Positions 9,234 through 18,925 are shown, numbered from the stretch's first letter. The stretch: 64,000 bases of DNA from Chitinophagaceae bacterium UBA4407 (GCA_002390845.1 DGQT01000053.1:52190-116189); one strand, 5' to 3'. The notes: generated by a model from the sequence alone, not told the origin. Program-made: numbers and translations.

Positions 9234-9255
9234 TACAATAAATATCCTGTAGAAA

Positions 9256-9289
9256 TAAAAAAGCCGTCTCAGATTGAGGCGGTTTTTTA
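9256..9289 (+). terminator. nrdJ terminator
   Basis: gccgtctca pairs with tgaggcggt (one G-U pair), flanked by A and T runs, 23 bases after the nrdJ stop. Confidence 0.8.
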
Positions 9290-9480
9290 TTGGGTACCCA
9301 ACTGAAGTTTTTCAATTAGGCATTGTTGCGTCGCGCTCTTGTACTGAAGAATAAGTTTCAGCAATCAGCAGCCAGGTTCACCTGAATACGCTTTGCTTTC
9401 CTGATTGCTGATACCTGATAGGTCAAAACTGTTTCGAACGTACAAGTGAAAAGATCAACATTGATTTTTTTAAAGTCATA
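9290..9480. repeat. Hairpin element, type B left arm and truncated right arm
   Basis: Left arm 9324-9346 (tgttgcgtcgcgctcttgtac...); right arm 9434-9448 (cgaacgtacaagtga), which then breaks off. The interior holds agcaatcagcagccagg and cctgattgctgatacctg, a second imperfect stem. It fills the gap between two convergent genes. Confidence 0.75.
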
Positions 9481-9526
9481 ACTATCTTTTTATTAAAATG
9501 CAGTTTATAACGAGAGTGGAAATATT

Positions 9527-11335
9527 TTATTGCTTTATAAATGTTCGGGTAATAATCTTACCATCGCTGATTATTTCTAAAATATAACTGCCTGGTTTTA
9601 GCTTGCTAATATGCCAGTTATAATTGGAACCTGTTACTGTAGTACTTAAAATTCTATTACCACTTATGTCAGTGATGCTTAGTATTGTTTTTGCTGTTGT
9701 TAATAATCCTTCGATTTGTAAATTATCCTTTACAGGATTGGGATAAACTTTGATACCATTGGTCTGGTTTAGTTCGTCCTCGGTTGCATTACTTATGGCA
9801 AATCCTGCATCATCATTTTTAATAACACATGTTGCAGTATCTAAATCTCCAAGGGTTGCATTTACCGGATCAGAAATTACTAAAGAGAATGTTTCGTTAG
9901 GTTCTCGAATGACATCACCAATAATATTTACCGTGACTTTTGCCGAAAGCTTACCTGGCTTAATTGTGAGCGTAGCTGAATTTCCATTATAATCTGTACC
10001 ATTGATCGCAGTTCCATCAATCGTTTTGATTTTAACTTGTACAGGCAGTGTAGAAGCTTTGTTCAGCACTAATTGAAACACAGCAGCAGTTAACCCTGTA
10101 TTGCCCTCTTTAATTGAAATATTTTTTTTGATACTAATTGTTGAGGGATCTCCTTTGAAACGGGCAACGGTTATATACGACACGTTGTTAATTCCTGTCA
10201 AACCAGTTGCTACAATTTTTCCATCTCCCTGCAAAGCCGCTGAAAATAATGATGTCGAATTAATTGACTCTATTCCGTTAATTCCAAAAGTTGAATCGAG
10301 TAAACCATTTGTTTGTAAACGAAAAATGTAGCCATATAAGGAAGCTCCAATGATTTTGTCATCATTTTGGATGAGTACTTTATAAGTAATCAAACCAACA
10401 GTTTTGAACACCCCATTTATTGCAAAGGATGAATCCAGCAAGCCGGTTGACTTGTATTTTACTAGAGTTGCTGAAGTAGAAATACCACCGACAATAATAC
10501 TTCCGTCTTTCAATATACCTAAAGAAAAAGGAGTAGCATCAACCGGGAAATCTGTAAAAATCTCTCCATTATTTCCAAAGGTTGAATCAAAATTACCATT
10601 TGTTAACAGACGATATATTGCAAAATTTTCTTTAAACGTTTCTGCATTCCAATGGTTTGATGCGACTATTATTTTGCCATCATTTTGAATTTGCAAGTCA
10701 TTGATTCTATAGCCCAGATTCAAATTTAGTGATCCATTTACACCAAAAGCTGAATCAATAACGCCATTTGGCAAGTAACGAAAAAGATGCGAACCCGAAA
10801 ATGAACTTCCACCTGCTAAAATTTTTCCGTCAGTTTGCAGTCGGATGGTATGAAGTTCAGTGATTGCTATAAAATCGTTTATGTAGGTGAGAACTTTGCC
10901 ATTATTGCCAAAAGAATAATCAATGCTACCATTAGGCAAGAAACGTACTAGAGCGAAATAAGACTCTGAATAAATATAACCTGCTTCAATTATTTTACCA
11001 TCAGGTTGTAAGATTACTGAAGTTGCAATTGATCCCCAAACACCTACATCAAAATGAGTAGTTACTTTTCCGTTTATACCAAAGGCTGAATCAGGATTAC
11101 CAGTACTTTCAAAACGTAAAAGTGTAAAATTTATATCAGGTGTATTTACTGCTGTTACTAAAATTTTCCCATCTTTTTGAATTGCATTTGAAGGAGCAAA
11201 AGCAAACTCTGGCTGACTGAATGATGTTAATACTTGACCATTTATTCCAAAACTACTATCTAATGTTCCCGCCTGGGCAAATGAAAATGTACTAAAGGAA
11301 ATAAGGATAATTAAAAAGGGCAGCACTTTTTTCAT
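9527..11335 (-). CDS. Secreted delta-60 repeat / Calx-beta protein with T9SS sorting domain
   Basis: The 602-residue protein has a signal peptide (1-20, FSFAQ). About eight delta-60 repeats follow (LDSSFGINGQVLTSF, PDSAFGINGKVTTHF, and similar) between 24 and about 390. A Calx-beta domain lies at about 400-500 (EGNTGLTAAVFQLVL, IREPNETFSLVI). A type IX secretion C-terminal domain starts at about 525 (KVYPNPVKDNLQIEG). Delta-60 repeats form a beta-propeller-like scaffold; the function is unknown. The sorting domain predicts surface attachment or release. A TTTG-N19-TATGTTTA promoter lies upstream. Confidence 0.88.
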   Translation of the reverse strand: MKKVLPFLIILISFSTFSFAQAGTLDSSFGINGQVLTSFSQPEFAFAPSNAIQKDGKILVTAVNTPDINFTLLRFESTGNPDSAFGINGKVTTHFDVGVWGSIATSVILQPDGKIIEAGYIYSESYFALVRFLPNGSIDYSFGNNGKVLTYINDFIAITELHTIRLQTDGKILAGGSSFSGSHLFRYLPNGVIDSAFGVNGSLNLNLGYRINDLQIQNDGKIIVASNHWNAETFKENFAIYRLLTNGNFDSTFGNNGEIFTDFPVDATPFSLGILKDGSIIVGGISTSATLVKYKSTGLLDSSFAINGVFKTVGLITYKVLIQNDDKIIGASLYGYIFRLQTNGLLDSTFGINGIESINSTSLFSAALQGDGKIVATGLTGINNVSYITVARFKGDPSTISIKKNISIKEGNTGLTAAVFQLVLNKASTLPVQVKIKTIDGTAINGTDYNGNSATLTIKPGKLSAKVTVNIIGDVIREPNETFSLVISDPVNATLGDLDTATCVIKNDDAGFAISNATEDELNQTNGIKVYPNPVKDNLQIEGLLTTAKTILSITDISGNRILSTTVTGSNYNWHISKLKPGSYILEIISDGKIITRTFIKQ

Positions 11336-11369
11336 AAATTCAGTTTAAGGGAATAGAAGTTTATTTTTA

Positions 11370-11400
11370 TAAACATATAGATATTTGCAAATCTTACAAA
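11370..11400 (-). promoter_or_regulatory. Bacteroidota-type promoter of the delta-60 repeat gene
   Basis: Read on the minus strand: TTTG (11400-11397), 19 bases, TATGTTTA (11377-11370). Spacing is ideal and the -7 box matches seven of eight TAnnTTTG positions. It lies 35 bases before the start codon. Confidence 0.6.
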
Positions 11401-11439
11401 TTAAAAATACGTGCTGTTTAAAAACCAATCAATAGTTAT

Positions 11440-11560
11440 TTATATAAATACGCATTGCTTTCCTGAATGCTGATACCTGATTGCTCATAACAGTTTCGAA
11501 CGTACAAGTGAGTGACACAACAGACGATGATAGTAGCAATGCAGCTAAGGCAAAAAAAAG
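11440..11560. repeat. Right half of hairpin element, type A
   Basis: gaacgtacaagtgagtgacacaac lies at 11498-11521, followed by the usual flank. About 55 bases before the arm closely match the interior of the element at 9390-9434 (tttcctga.tgctgatacctgat, then cagtttcgaacgtac), so the two share more than the arm. Confidence 0.75.
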
Positions 11561-11577
11561 AATTACAGGAAGTGAAT

Positions 11578-12240
11578 TCAGGCATCCTCGTTTTCGAAAT
11601 CATCAATCACTTTTATAAACTCATTTGCCTTTATTACCAGGGTCCATTCGGGAGAATTAAATAATATCCTGAACCATTTTTTATGGCTGTTAGCGGGAGA
11701 AATATTTTTGTACAACCAGATAGCAAGCACCGTAAATGCAAGTGTTATTGGAAATGTAATAAGCCAGAAGTTTAACTCATCGTAATGTATCCATGTACTG
11801 CTCCAGAACCATGTTGTATAAAAAGGCATTTGTAAAAATAAAACGCGGGCAACATTAATGGTAGAAAGTTTAAGTTCTGATAATTTTTTTTGTGTAGCAG
11901 TAATGCTCTCACTATAGTTTATCTGACTTATGAGTATAAAATGTTTTATATAAACAACTATAGCGATTACCGTAAAAATTATAATAGCAGAAGCTGAGAT
12001 ACTGAAATACGGATACTTAAAACCAGCACCGTAAACCAGCACGGCTAAAAACAGGACCCAGATAATACCAAGGATAACTGCAATTATTTTGATAGCTGCC
12101 AGCGATCTTAATTTTGAATTTGCTCTTTGCTTTTGCAAAACGGTAAGTAACCCTATATTTAATTGCATCGCATGCATTAAAGAAGTTTCTTCGGTTCTTT
12201 TTCTGTAATCCTGCAGCAGATTTTCAATACTTGTTTCCAT
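11578..12240 (-). CDS. Four-helix membrane protein paired with the ECF sigma factor
   Basis: The 220-residue protein has a cytoplasmic N-terminus of about 45 residues and two membrane helices (about 48-72 and 80-105). A second pair follows after a loop (about 135-160 and 163-185), and the tail is acidic. It begins six bases after the stop of the sigma-factor gene, so the two are certainly co-transcribed. That position, the membrane topology and the polar N-terminus suggest an anti-sigma factor or sensor. No classical zinc-binding (ZAS) motif is visible, so the role is inferred from context. Confidence 0.65.
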   Translation of the reverse strand: METSIENLLQDYRKRTEETSLMHAMQLNIGLLTVLQKQRANSKLRSLAAIKIIAVILGIIWVLFLAVLVYGAGFKYPYFSISASAIIIFTVIAIVVYIKHFILISQINYSESITATQKKLSELKLSTINVARVLFLQMPFYTTWFWSSTWIHYDELNFWLITFPITLAFTVLAIWLYKNISPANSHKKWFRILFNSPEWTLVIKANEFIKVIDDFENEDA

Positions 12241-12246
12241 TATTAA

Positions 12247-12753
12247 TTATTTTATTGCTGAAAATTTTTGTTTTAGTTTTTCTTTTATGCGGCTGATTTT
12301 TGTGGAAATATTTGTTTCAGTAATTCCCAGTATTTCTGCTATTTCTGCAGCAGGTTTTGCATCAAGATGGAGTAACATTAATGCCCTGTCAAGCTCTGGT
12401 AATTCGTTGATGAATTTTTGCAGTAATTCGAACTGCTCTTCTTTATCGTGCCCGGTTTCTTCACTTTTGTTGAATGCCGTATCATCTTCAGTTAAATAAA
12501 TAACCGGTGCGCTCCTTTTTGTTTTTCGATAAGATGAAATAGCAACGTTTAATGCAATACGATACATCCATGTTGAGAACTTATTGGTATTATTAAAACT
12601 GTGCGATGATTTCCATAATTGATAAATTATTTCCTGGGCAAGATCTTCACGGTCGTTTTTTGTTTGACAATAGGAATTGCAGATCCTAAAGATAATTCCC
12701 CTGTTTTCCTGTATCAGTTTCAGGAATAAATCTTTTTGGTTTTGCGTTTCCAT
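12247..12753 (-). CDS. ECF-type RNA polymerase sigma factor
   Basis: The 168-residue protein has a sigma-70 region 2 at about 10-80: IFRICNSYCQTKNDREDLAQ, EIIYQLW and FSTWMYRIALNVAIS. Region 4 is at about 110-165: LPELDRALMLLHLD, then a helix-turn-helix AAEIAEILGITETNISTKIS. It lacks region 1 and 3, as ECF factors do. It redirects RNA polymerase, probably under control of the co-transcribed membrane protein. The target regulon cannot be read from this window. Confidence 0.92.
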   Translation of the reverse strand: METQNQKDLFLKLIQENRGIIFRICNSYCQTKNDREDLAQEIIYQLWKSSHSFNNTNKFSTWMYRIALNVAISSYRKTKRSAPVIYLTEDDTAFNKSEETGHDKEEQFELLQKFINELPELDRALMLLHLDAKPAAEIAEILGITETNISTKISRIKEKLKQKFSAIK

Positions 12754-12830
12754 TAATATTAGTGATATGCTCTACTTCATTATTCGCTGAAAGTTGAGGA
12801 AAATCACAATAACCGAAGAATTTCTTTTTG

Positions 12831-12870
12831 ATGCCTGTTATTGTGTAACCTACCTGTACTGTTGTATCAT
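12831..12870. repeat. Divergent repeat arm (subfamily also at 29862)
   Basis: gatgcctgttattgtgtaac followed by ctacctgtactgttgta resembles tatgcctgttgtgtaaccaa at 29862. Both look like diverged left arms of the dispersed family. Apart from this, 12754-12967 shows nothing further. Confidence 0.35.
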
Positions 12871-12967
12871 TATAAAGCCGTATGAAAAAACATTGTTGTG
12901 TAAATACTTATTCTATTCTTAATATCATCTATATGCTTAATTCGATTAATTCTATACCTTAGCTATT

Positions 12968-13426
12968 ATGGTTATTATAAAAAGTCACCAGGAATTTGAA
13001 TCATACATAGGTAAAGAATTGGGTGTTTCGCCATGGCATAAGATTACCCAGGAACAGATTAATAAATTCGCGGATGCCACGCTGGATTACCAGTGGATAC
13101 ACACCAATCCTGAAAGAGCAAAAACGGAAAGCCCTTTTAAAGCAACGATAGCGCATGGTTATCTTACACTTTCGCTTGTTCCTTTTTTCTGGAAACAAAT
13201 TGCAGATGTTCAAAATATTAAAATGGAGGTTAACTACGGAATTGAACAGTTGAAGTTTGGGCAGGCTGTTTTGGTTGACAGTGAAGTACGGTGCAGGGTT
13301 TCGCTGAAATCTATCGTTAATTTAAGGGGGGTTAGTAAAGCAATAAAATTTATTCAGCTAGAAATCAAAGATCAGCCGAAACATGCTTTTACTGCTGATG
13401 TTGTATTCTTATATCATTTTATTTAA
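12968..13426 (+). CDS. MaoC-like (R)-enoyl-CoA hydratase
   Basis: The 152-residue hot-dog-fold protein contains the MaoC hydratase signature at about residues 36-62: FADATLDYQWIHTNPERAKTE, then FKATIAHGYLTLSL. The Asp and His of the D-x-x-x-x-H motif are the known catalytic pair. Enzymes of this type hydrate 2-enoyl-CoA to (R)-3-hydroxyacyl-CoA in fatty-acid or polyester metabolism. Length and motif are normal. It is a lone gene diverging from the sigma-factor operon. Confidence 0.9.
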   Translation: MVIIKSHQEFESYIGKELGVSPWHKITQEQINKFADATLDYQWIHTNPERAKTESPFKATIAHGYLTLSLVPFFWKQIADVQNIKMEVNYGIEQLKFGQAVLVDSEVRCRVSLKSIVNLRGVSKAIKFIQLEIKDQPKHAFTADVVFLYHFI

Positions 13427-13499
13427 TCCCCTTTTCGCATTTGAAAGTTTAACTATACTGCGCAATGCTACCGGTATGTGTTTATTGCTGAATAATGTT

Positions 13500-13560
13500 A
13501 TGATGTACAAGTGAGTGACACAACGGAAGTTCAATAGTAGTAATGCAGTCGGTAACAAAA
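13500..13560. repeat. Right arm of dispersed repeat, type A
   Basis: gtacaagtgagtgacacaac lies at 13505-13524, followed by the flank ggaagttcaatagtagtaat, then cggtaacaaaaaaaa. It sits between convergent genes and runs straight into a terminator hairpin. Confidence 0.75.
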
Positions 13561-13561
13561 A

Positions 13562-13589
13562 AAATCACAGATAAAAATACCTGTGATTT
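13562..13589 (-). terminator. Terminator hairpin, minus strand
   Basis: aaatcacag (13562-13570) pairs with ctgtgattt (13581-13589). On the minus strand it is followed by an uninterrupted T run (13553-13561), as for an intrinsic terminator of the PspC operon. Confidence 0.75.
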
Positions 13590-13626
13590 ATAACCATAAA
13601 TGCACCTGAGAAAAATTTAAGAAGGG

Positions 13627-13660
13627 AAGAACCCCGCTCCGCAAACAGAACCGGGTTCTT
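13627..13660 (+). terminator. Terminator-like hairpin
   Basis: aagaaccc (13627-13634) pairs with gggttctt (13653-13660), followed by tttctcc on the plus strand. It may serve the MaoC gene or the convergent PspC gene. Confidence 0.5.
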
Positions 13661-13682
13661 TTTCTCCCAACCTTAACCGATT

Positions 13683-15845
13683 TTATATAGTTGCAGATCC
13701 TAGCAATGTAGATGCGAGATCGTGCATATCTACGTTAAAAAAATGCTTTTTAATCGCTGGTAACAGTGTGGCTTTTATTTCACTTTCAGTCTCTTCTTTT
13801 TTTGCCGGTTGATAATGATAACGTGTTGAGTCATTTCCATTTTTTAAAGTGTCTTTGTTGACATCGTTATTGTCTTTGTTATCATCATTGTTATTATTGT
13901 TGTCTTCGTCTGTATTCTCTTCCTTTACAGGGTATGTTCTTTTTAATATGCCATCTGAACCCATTGTGTACTCAACATTATGATCCCAGTTATAACCATC
14001 TTCGCTTCTCCAGTCCCAGTCATCCATATTACCGCCAAGCTCAATATGAACATCATTTCCCCAGCCTAAATTATCTCTGACCAATATGCGTTTGCCAACA
14101 GGAACATATACAGAAATATATACAGCCTGGTTACGGAACTTATCTGTTTTTGTGATGGGTATGCCCCTGTCGAATAAGAGCGCGGTATCTTTCTGGTGAA
14201 CGTTGAAGTTTATTTTGCCTGCTCTTTCTTCGGCTTCGCGTTTTGTTTCGCCATTTACCATTTTCAGCATGGTAACGCGGAAACTGTCATTTTCTGATTT
14301 TAAGATGCGTACGTGTATATTTCTTACAAAAGCGGTGTCTTCATCAAGACTTACAAAGGGCTCCAGGTGAAGAAAGCTGTTGTTGAAATAGTAGCGGTTA
14401 TCTTTAATCATTTTCAGCTCAAGTTTGTTAACCGCAGGGTTATTCAATGCAACTTCTGTTTCAACCGGATTGTTGTGATAACTCAGATCACCTCTTAAGG
14501 ATGCCGCTAAGCCAATAATGCAAATTAAGCCTACAATCCACATTGCTACAAAACCGAAACGCATGGCAGAGCTGTTGCTTTTGATTTTTGCAATGCGGCG
14601 GATGATCCAGGTAATAATGCCTATAACCGGTACCCAGATAAAGAAGATAAATGCGCCCCATGCTAGCATATTTTGCCAGCCATCTGTAATAAAGTAACCT
14701 TTAAGCGGAAGCAGGCCTGTAAAGAAAATACCTAAAGCAAAGAGTGCTACAACCAATGCAAATAATACTACGGCCAAAATAAAATAAGCGAATATTTTGA
14801 AGATAAGGGAGATCACGTCCCCCAGTGTAGTTCCTGTTTTTCGTGCTATGGTTCCTGCTTCTGAACCCACAGTTTTACTCCGTTCGCCAATTTTGCTGCC
14901 GATTTCTGCAGCCTTTTCTCCTACTTCTTTTCCAAACTCTTTTGCTCTTTCACCAAAACCCTCCATATCTTTTTGGATGGTATTCTTAATACTGTTCATA
15001 TCCACTTTCTCGCCTTTCATTTCAAGTTTATCAGAGGTGGTAACGGCCTCTGGCAATATCAGCCAGAGAATAATATATATAATGGTAGCACCAGGGCTGA
15101 AAGAAAGGTTAAGAAAATTAGGGAAGTTAAAAACACCCCAATGATTCCAACTTGTAACGAAAGATAAGAATGGTATCAGGAAGAGTACCCTGGGTATCCA
15201 CACGTTTACACCAAAGTAAGATGCAAGCCCACCGCAAACACCAGCGATCCATTTATTGTCCGGGTCGCGAAAAAGACGCTTACGTGCAGAACCTATTACG
15301 GTAGATGCGGTGCTGGGAACGGCTACCCATAAAATCAGGTATGGAATAAATGTGATACCAAAACCCAGTACAAAAAGTATGCGTACTATAATCTTATCAA
15401 CCCCAAAGTAGTTGGCTATACCTGCACAAACACCACCCAGCAATTTATTGTTTTCATCCCTGTACAAACGGCTGGGCCTTTGGCTTGTACCTGTATTACC
15501 CTCATTCTGTGCTGATGATGCACCTGAATAAGACTGCTGTTTTTTTTCATTGCCGCTTAACTGCGATTTTACACTGGCTTCTTCTGCTTCAAATTCTTCG
15601 GGGCGTCCCATACTTTTAATGATGGCATTTACATCATCATCTGTAATACAGGTGCTTCCTTTTTTAAGTGTTTCGCCAAACAGCTCGGCTATGCGTCCTT
15701 CAATATCGTTGATTATTTCGTCCTTGCCTTCTTCGTTATCGAAGAAACGGCGCAGGCTTTCAACATACTGTTTCAGTATGTCATACGCGGTTTCCTCGAT
15801 GGGAACAACGCGACCCTGGAAGTTTATGTTAATTACCTTTTTCAT
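13683..15845 (-). CDS. Membrane protein with two PspC domains
   Basis: I start at 15845 (MKKVININFQGRVVPIEETA); upstream in-frame codons overlap the padR gene and look non-coding. The 720-residue protein has an N-terminal cytoplasmic domain (1-85) and then two PspC domains. These are about 125-180 (RLYRDENNKLLGGVCAGIANYFGV) and about 190-270 (RLFRDPDNKWIAGVCGGLASYFGV), each with membrane helices. A charged linker, further helices (about 340-470) and a C-terminal domain with a low-complexity Asn/Asp stretch follow. PspC proteins sense or relieve envelope stress. It is co-transcribed with the PadR regulator just upstream. Confidence 0.88.
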   Translation of the reverse strand: MKKVININFQGRVVPIEETAYDILKQYVESLRRFFDNEEGKDEIINDIEGRIAELFGETLKKGSTCITDDDVNAIIKSMGRPEEFEAEEASVKSQLSGNEKKQQSYSGASSAQNEGNTGTSQRPSRLYRDENNKLLGGVCAGIANYFGVDKIIVRILFVLGFGITFIPYLILWVAVPSTASTVIGSARKRLFRDPDNKWIAGVCGGLASYFGVNVWIPRVLFLIPFLSFVTSWNHWGVFNFPNFLNLSFSPGATIIYIILWLILPEAVTTSDKLEMKGEKVDMNSIKNTIQKDMEGFGERAKEFGKEVGEKAAEIGSKIGERSKTVGSEAGTIARKTGTTLGDVISLIFKIFAYFILAVVLFALVVALFALGIFFTGLLPLKGYFITDGWQNMLAWGAFIFFIWVPVIGIITWIIRRIAKIKSNSSAMRFGFVAMWIVGLICIIGLAASLRGDLSYHNNPVETEVALNNPAVNKLELKMIKDNRYYFNNSFLHLEPFVSLDEDTAFVRNIHVRILKSENDSFRVTMLKMVNGETKREAEERAGKINFNVHQKDTALLFDRGIPITKTDKFRNQAVYISVYVPVGKRILVRDNLGWGNDVHIELGGNMDDWDWRSEDGYNWDHNVEYTMGSDGILKRTYPVKEENTDEDNNNNNDDNKDNNDVNKDTLKNGNDSTRYHYQPAKKEETESEIKATLLPAIKKHFFNVDMHDLASTLLGSATI

Positions 15846-15855
15846 GTTTCTAAAT

Positions 15856-16215
15856 TTATTGGTTAAGGTTTTCGTTTTCTGATTCTGCCGGTAAAGCGGT
15901 AAGTGCATGAACAGCATCGGCCAGCTCGTTCCAGGTTTTTTCCAGTGCACCGTAAAATTCAAGTCCCTTATCGGTCATCAGGAAGTATTTTCGTGGTGGC
16001 CCACTGTTGCTTTCTACCCAGCGGTAGGTTAAAAGCCCATCGTTTTTTAAACGGGTAAGTAAAGGGTAAAGTGTGCCTTCCAGTATTTGAAGGTTGGCAG
16101 CTTTCATTTTATCCACTATGTCACTGGGGTAAACCTCACCCTGGCGAATAATGGAAAGAATGCAAAACTCCAATACGCCTTTCCGCATCTGGCTTTGTGT
16201 GTTCTGAATGTCCAT
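15856..16215 (-). CDS. PadR-family transcriptional regulator
   Basis: The ATG at 16215 (MDIQNTQSQMRKGVLEFCIL) gives a standard 119-residue PadR protein; an upstream in-frame start adds a non-conserved tail. The winged helix-turn-helix spans about 10-85, with the typical GVLEFCILSII, then LEGTLYPLLTRLKNDGLL, then GPPRKYFLMTDKG. PadR proteins usually repress a neighbouring membrane or transport gene. Here the partner is the double-PspC gene ten bases downstream. The pairing is common in Bacteroidota and suggests autoregulated envelope-stress control. Confidence 0.92.
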   Translation of the reverse strand: MDIQNTQSQMRKGVLEFCILSIIRQGEVYPSDIVDKMKAANLQILEGTLYPLLTRLKNDGLLTYRWVESNSGPPRKYFLMTDKGLEFYGALEKTWNELADAVHALTALPAESENENLNQ

Positions 16216-16324
16216 AATCCGGAGTTTTTTAGTATGTTCCACCCTTGACTGTTTTGGCAAGCAATGGAGGAACCTGTTATTAAATTTTGTTTCTCTTTTG
16301 TTTATCAGCTTTCTGTTCTTTGTG

Positions 16325-16740
16325 AATCTTCTGTTGTGTCACTCCCTTGTACGTTCTGATCTTTGAGCGGCTATTTATTTTGACAACACAAAGATGAGTA
16401 ATATTTTAATACTATGCAATACAAAGTACCAAGTTTTTTAAAGTAATGTGCTGTCTCCGATAATAGGCTTAAACAAAAAATATTGATTATCAGTTACTTA
16501 AACAAAAAATAGGAAAATAAAACTCTTTTCAAAAATGATGAATGGCAAAATAGAGTGATAAATAAAATCAGCGGAAACCTGCTAAAAGTTGAAACAGACA
16601 ATTATTGTATGCCGGTATGAAGTATTGTCGAGGCGTAATGAAAGGCATAAGACCTGTCTTCGCTTTGCTCAATAAAGTTTTGCAGCCGAAGAGTGCGACG
16701 CAAGTAAAGATGCGTAAGGAGATATTGCCCGGTCAATAAT
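16325..16740. repeat. Left type A and right type B arms about 330 bases apart
   Basis: Left arm 16333-16356 (gttgtgtcactcccttgtac, then gttc) and right arm 16688-16704 (gaagagtgcgacgcaag) with flank ttgcccggtcaataat. The spacer between them shows only AT-rich sequence. This mixed pair may be one expanded element or two half elements. No gene was found in 16216-16821. Confidence 0.6.
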
Positions 16741-16761
16741 TATAAAAATTGCAATCCCGTT

Positions 16762-16796
16762 ATTGCACAAAAAAAGCATTGCCTTTTTTGTGCAAT
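16762..16796 (-). terminator. Hairpin after the sugar dehydrogenase gene
   Basis: attgcacaaaaaa (16762-16774) pairs with ttttttgtgcaat (16784-16796). It lies 25 bases beyond the stop of the minus-strand dehydrogenase gene. Confidence 0.7.
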
Positions 16797-16821
16797 GCCT
16801 TTATAAAATGAAAAACGCTTT

Positions 16822-18261
16822 TTATTCCAACGCAAGGTTTTTGCTTTGCTGCAAACCATTGTTATCGTAAAGCTTTAAGTAGTAATTTCCTTTGGCAACT
16901 TTAGGTAATAAAATATTCCATGTGTTTAAACCAGCGCTGAGCGACTTATTGGTACTGTAAACTTTATCGCCGGTAGTATTATAAATCACAATCGTACAAT
17001 TTCCAATTTTATCTGAGCGATATTCAACATTTAAGTTTCCTGCGGCTGGATTTGGATAAGCGTTCAAAATATTTGTTTCGGTTGAAACAGCATCGGTTGA
17101 AATATCGCTGGCAACAGCAGCACCTGTACTGGTAACACGATATATAATTCCATTAGAGAAGTTTGCTACAAACAATTCTTTATTCCTATCCTCGCCAAAG
17201 GATGAATACGAATAAGTGCTTCCTTTAAACAAATTTGTGCTAACCCAGTTGCCATTCTTTTTACTAACTGTTCTGAATGTTCCGCTGCAATAATCGCAAT
17301 AAATATATTTACCTGCAAGTTGGGGGTACCTGCTGCCACGATATACAAAACCACCTGTAATGGAACAATCACCATTAGCGTGCGGGTACTCCACTATTGG
17401 GGATGTATAATTTGATTGCGGCTGGCAACCACTTGTATTGTATGCATGATTAGCCTCGTAACAACGCCAGCCATAATTTTTTCCTCCTGCATCATTAGCA
17501 TTTTGCAGATCAATTTCTTCCCATGCATCCTGACCTACATCTCCAATCCACAGATCGCCGGTTTGTGCATCAAAACTAAAGCGCCATGGATTGCGCATAC
17601 CCGATGCCCATATTTCTTTTCTGGCTGTTGCAGAATTTGCATAAGGGTTTGACGGCGGTATTCCATAAGTTTTTCCCGAGTGCACATCGATGCGCAATAT
17701 TTTCCCCAGTAAGTTGGTTAAATCCTGTGCAGTATTATCAGGATTGCCAGCACCACCACCATCACCCATTGATATGTACAGGTAGCCATCAGAACCAAAA
17801 CGCATGCAACCACCATTATGATTTTCGTATGGCTGCACAACACTGAGCAGAAATTTTTCGCCGGATGCATTCGCCTTGTTGGGATTACCGGAACTTACTT
17901 TAAATCTTGATATTTGTGTATTCGCACTTTTGTTAACATAGTCTACATAAAAATACCCGTTCGTAGCATAGTTGGGATCAAACGCTAAACCAAGCAGGCC
18001 CTGCTCTTCACCCGTTGTTGTAATGCGGTCACTGATATCGAGAAAAGGTGTTTTCATTTTTTTACCGGTTGAATCAGCGATCATTATTTTTCCATCTTTC
18101 TGAACAATAAACAACCTGCTGTCTTTACAATTCTGAATATCCAGCGGCAGATTATACCCGGAAGAAAAAGTAACTAACGATGCTGCAAGCTCTTGCGCTT
18201 TAGACATCAAGCTGAAGGTAAAAATGAAGCATATCGCTAAAAGTATAGATGTGTTTTTCAT
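16822..18261 (-). CDS. Secreted PQQ-type sugar (sorbosone) dehydrogenase with T9SS domain
   Basis: The 479-residue protein has a signal peptide (1-22, MSKAQ). A six-bladed glucose/sorbosone dehydrogenase propeller follows (about 28-375), with the family landmarks EEQGLLGLAFDPNY, HNGGCMRFGSDGYLYISMGD, GKILRID and GMRNPWRFSFD. A T9SS sorting domain lies at about 395-479 (NAYPNPAAGNLNVEY). Family members oxidise sugars with soluble PQQ. PQQ biosynthesis genes are not in this window, so the cofactor is unproven. The sorting domain predicts surface location. Confidence 0.88.
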   Translation of the reverse strand: MKNTSILLAICFIFTFSLMSKAQELAASLVTFSSGYNLPLDIQNCKDSRLFIVQKDGKIMIADSTGKKMKTPFLDISDRITTTGEEQGLLGLAFDPNYATNGYFYVDYVNKSANTQISRFKVSSGNPNKANASGEKFLLSVVQPYENHNGGCMRFGSDGYLYISMGDGGGAGNPDNTAQDLTNLLGKILRIDVHSGKTYGIPPSNPYANSATARKEIWASGMRNPWRFSFDAQTGDLWIGDVGQDAWEEIDLQNANDAGGKNYGWRCYEANHAYNTSGCQPQSNYTSPIVEYPHANGDCSITGGFVYRGSRYPQLAGKYIYCDYCSGTFRTVSKKNGNWVSTNLFKGSTYSYSSFGEDRNKELFVANFSNGIIYRVTSTGAAVASDISTDAVSTETNILNAYPNPAAGNLNVEYRSDKIGNCTIVIYNTTGDKVYSTNKSLSAGLNTWNILLPKVAKGNYYLKLYDNNGLQQSKNLALE

Positions 18262-18379
18262 ACGTGAATTGTTGAACTTTTTAAAAATTGAAATTGTTTT
18301 GCTTTATTTCTATACAGAACCGTTTGCACAAACCATGCCCGCCGTAAACATTTTATTTTACTTTTTGGAGTCAGGCATT

Positions 18380-18670
18380 AGAATATGAATAAGGCTTTTC
18401 TTGCCACGCTCGGTTCGAAGTTCCTCTTTCATGGCATCTATGAAAGGCGCGGCATTCCGAAAACTTTCGGAACCGACGATCCTGATAAATATCGGGAGGA
18501 ACTCGGGGTCGCACACTTAAACGTTCTGAACTTTATTCAGCAATAGGCAACCAGACCTTGGCGAATAGAACAGATTGCATTCCCGAAAGCTGACTGCTGA
18601 TGATTCAAGCCCATTCTGCTGCACAAGTGTGCGACGCAAGTAAAGCTTCATAGAAAAACTTATGCCGGGA
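18380..18670. repeat. Composite repeat: type C left arm, type B left-like and right arms
   Basis: ttgccacgctcggttc (18401-18416) is followed by cctctttcatggcatc. The sequence gtcgcacacttaaacgttct starts at 18509, and the right arm gcacaagtgtgcgacgcaag (18621-18640) has flank aagcttcatag...atgccggg. Between them lies a small insert with the hairpins ccgaaaactttcgg and cctgataaatatcggg. No gene is visible in 18262-18925. Confidence 0.7.
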
Positions 18671-18925
18671 TAAAAAAAATGACTTTTGAATTGCAATTCC
18701 CTGTAGCATTTTTTATCATTCACCACCTGAAGGCCGGATAAATTGCCCTTTCTGTATACTTTTTCAGTAGTATTTATTTGGCTGCAATTCCATTATTATC
18801 TTATATTACAAAGCTTTTTTAAAACCAAAACTGCCGCTGTAAATCCCGAAAAACCAATCACAATCCACGGCTTTGTTTTTGAAAAAAATTGCTGAAATAA
18901 TTTATAAATTAAATCTTTAAACTAA

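Noticed and set aside
15846..15962. Extended N-terminus of the PspC protein
   Set aside because: These codons overlap the end of padR in another frame. The conserved protein begins at MKKVININFQGR.
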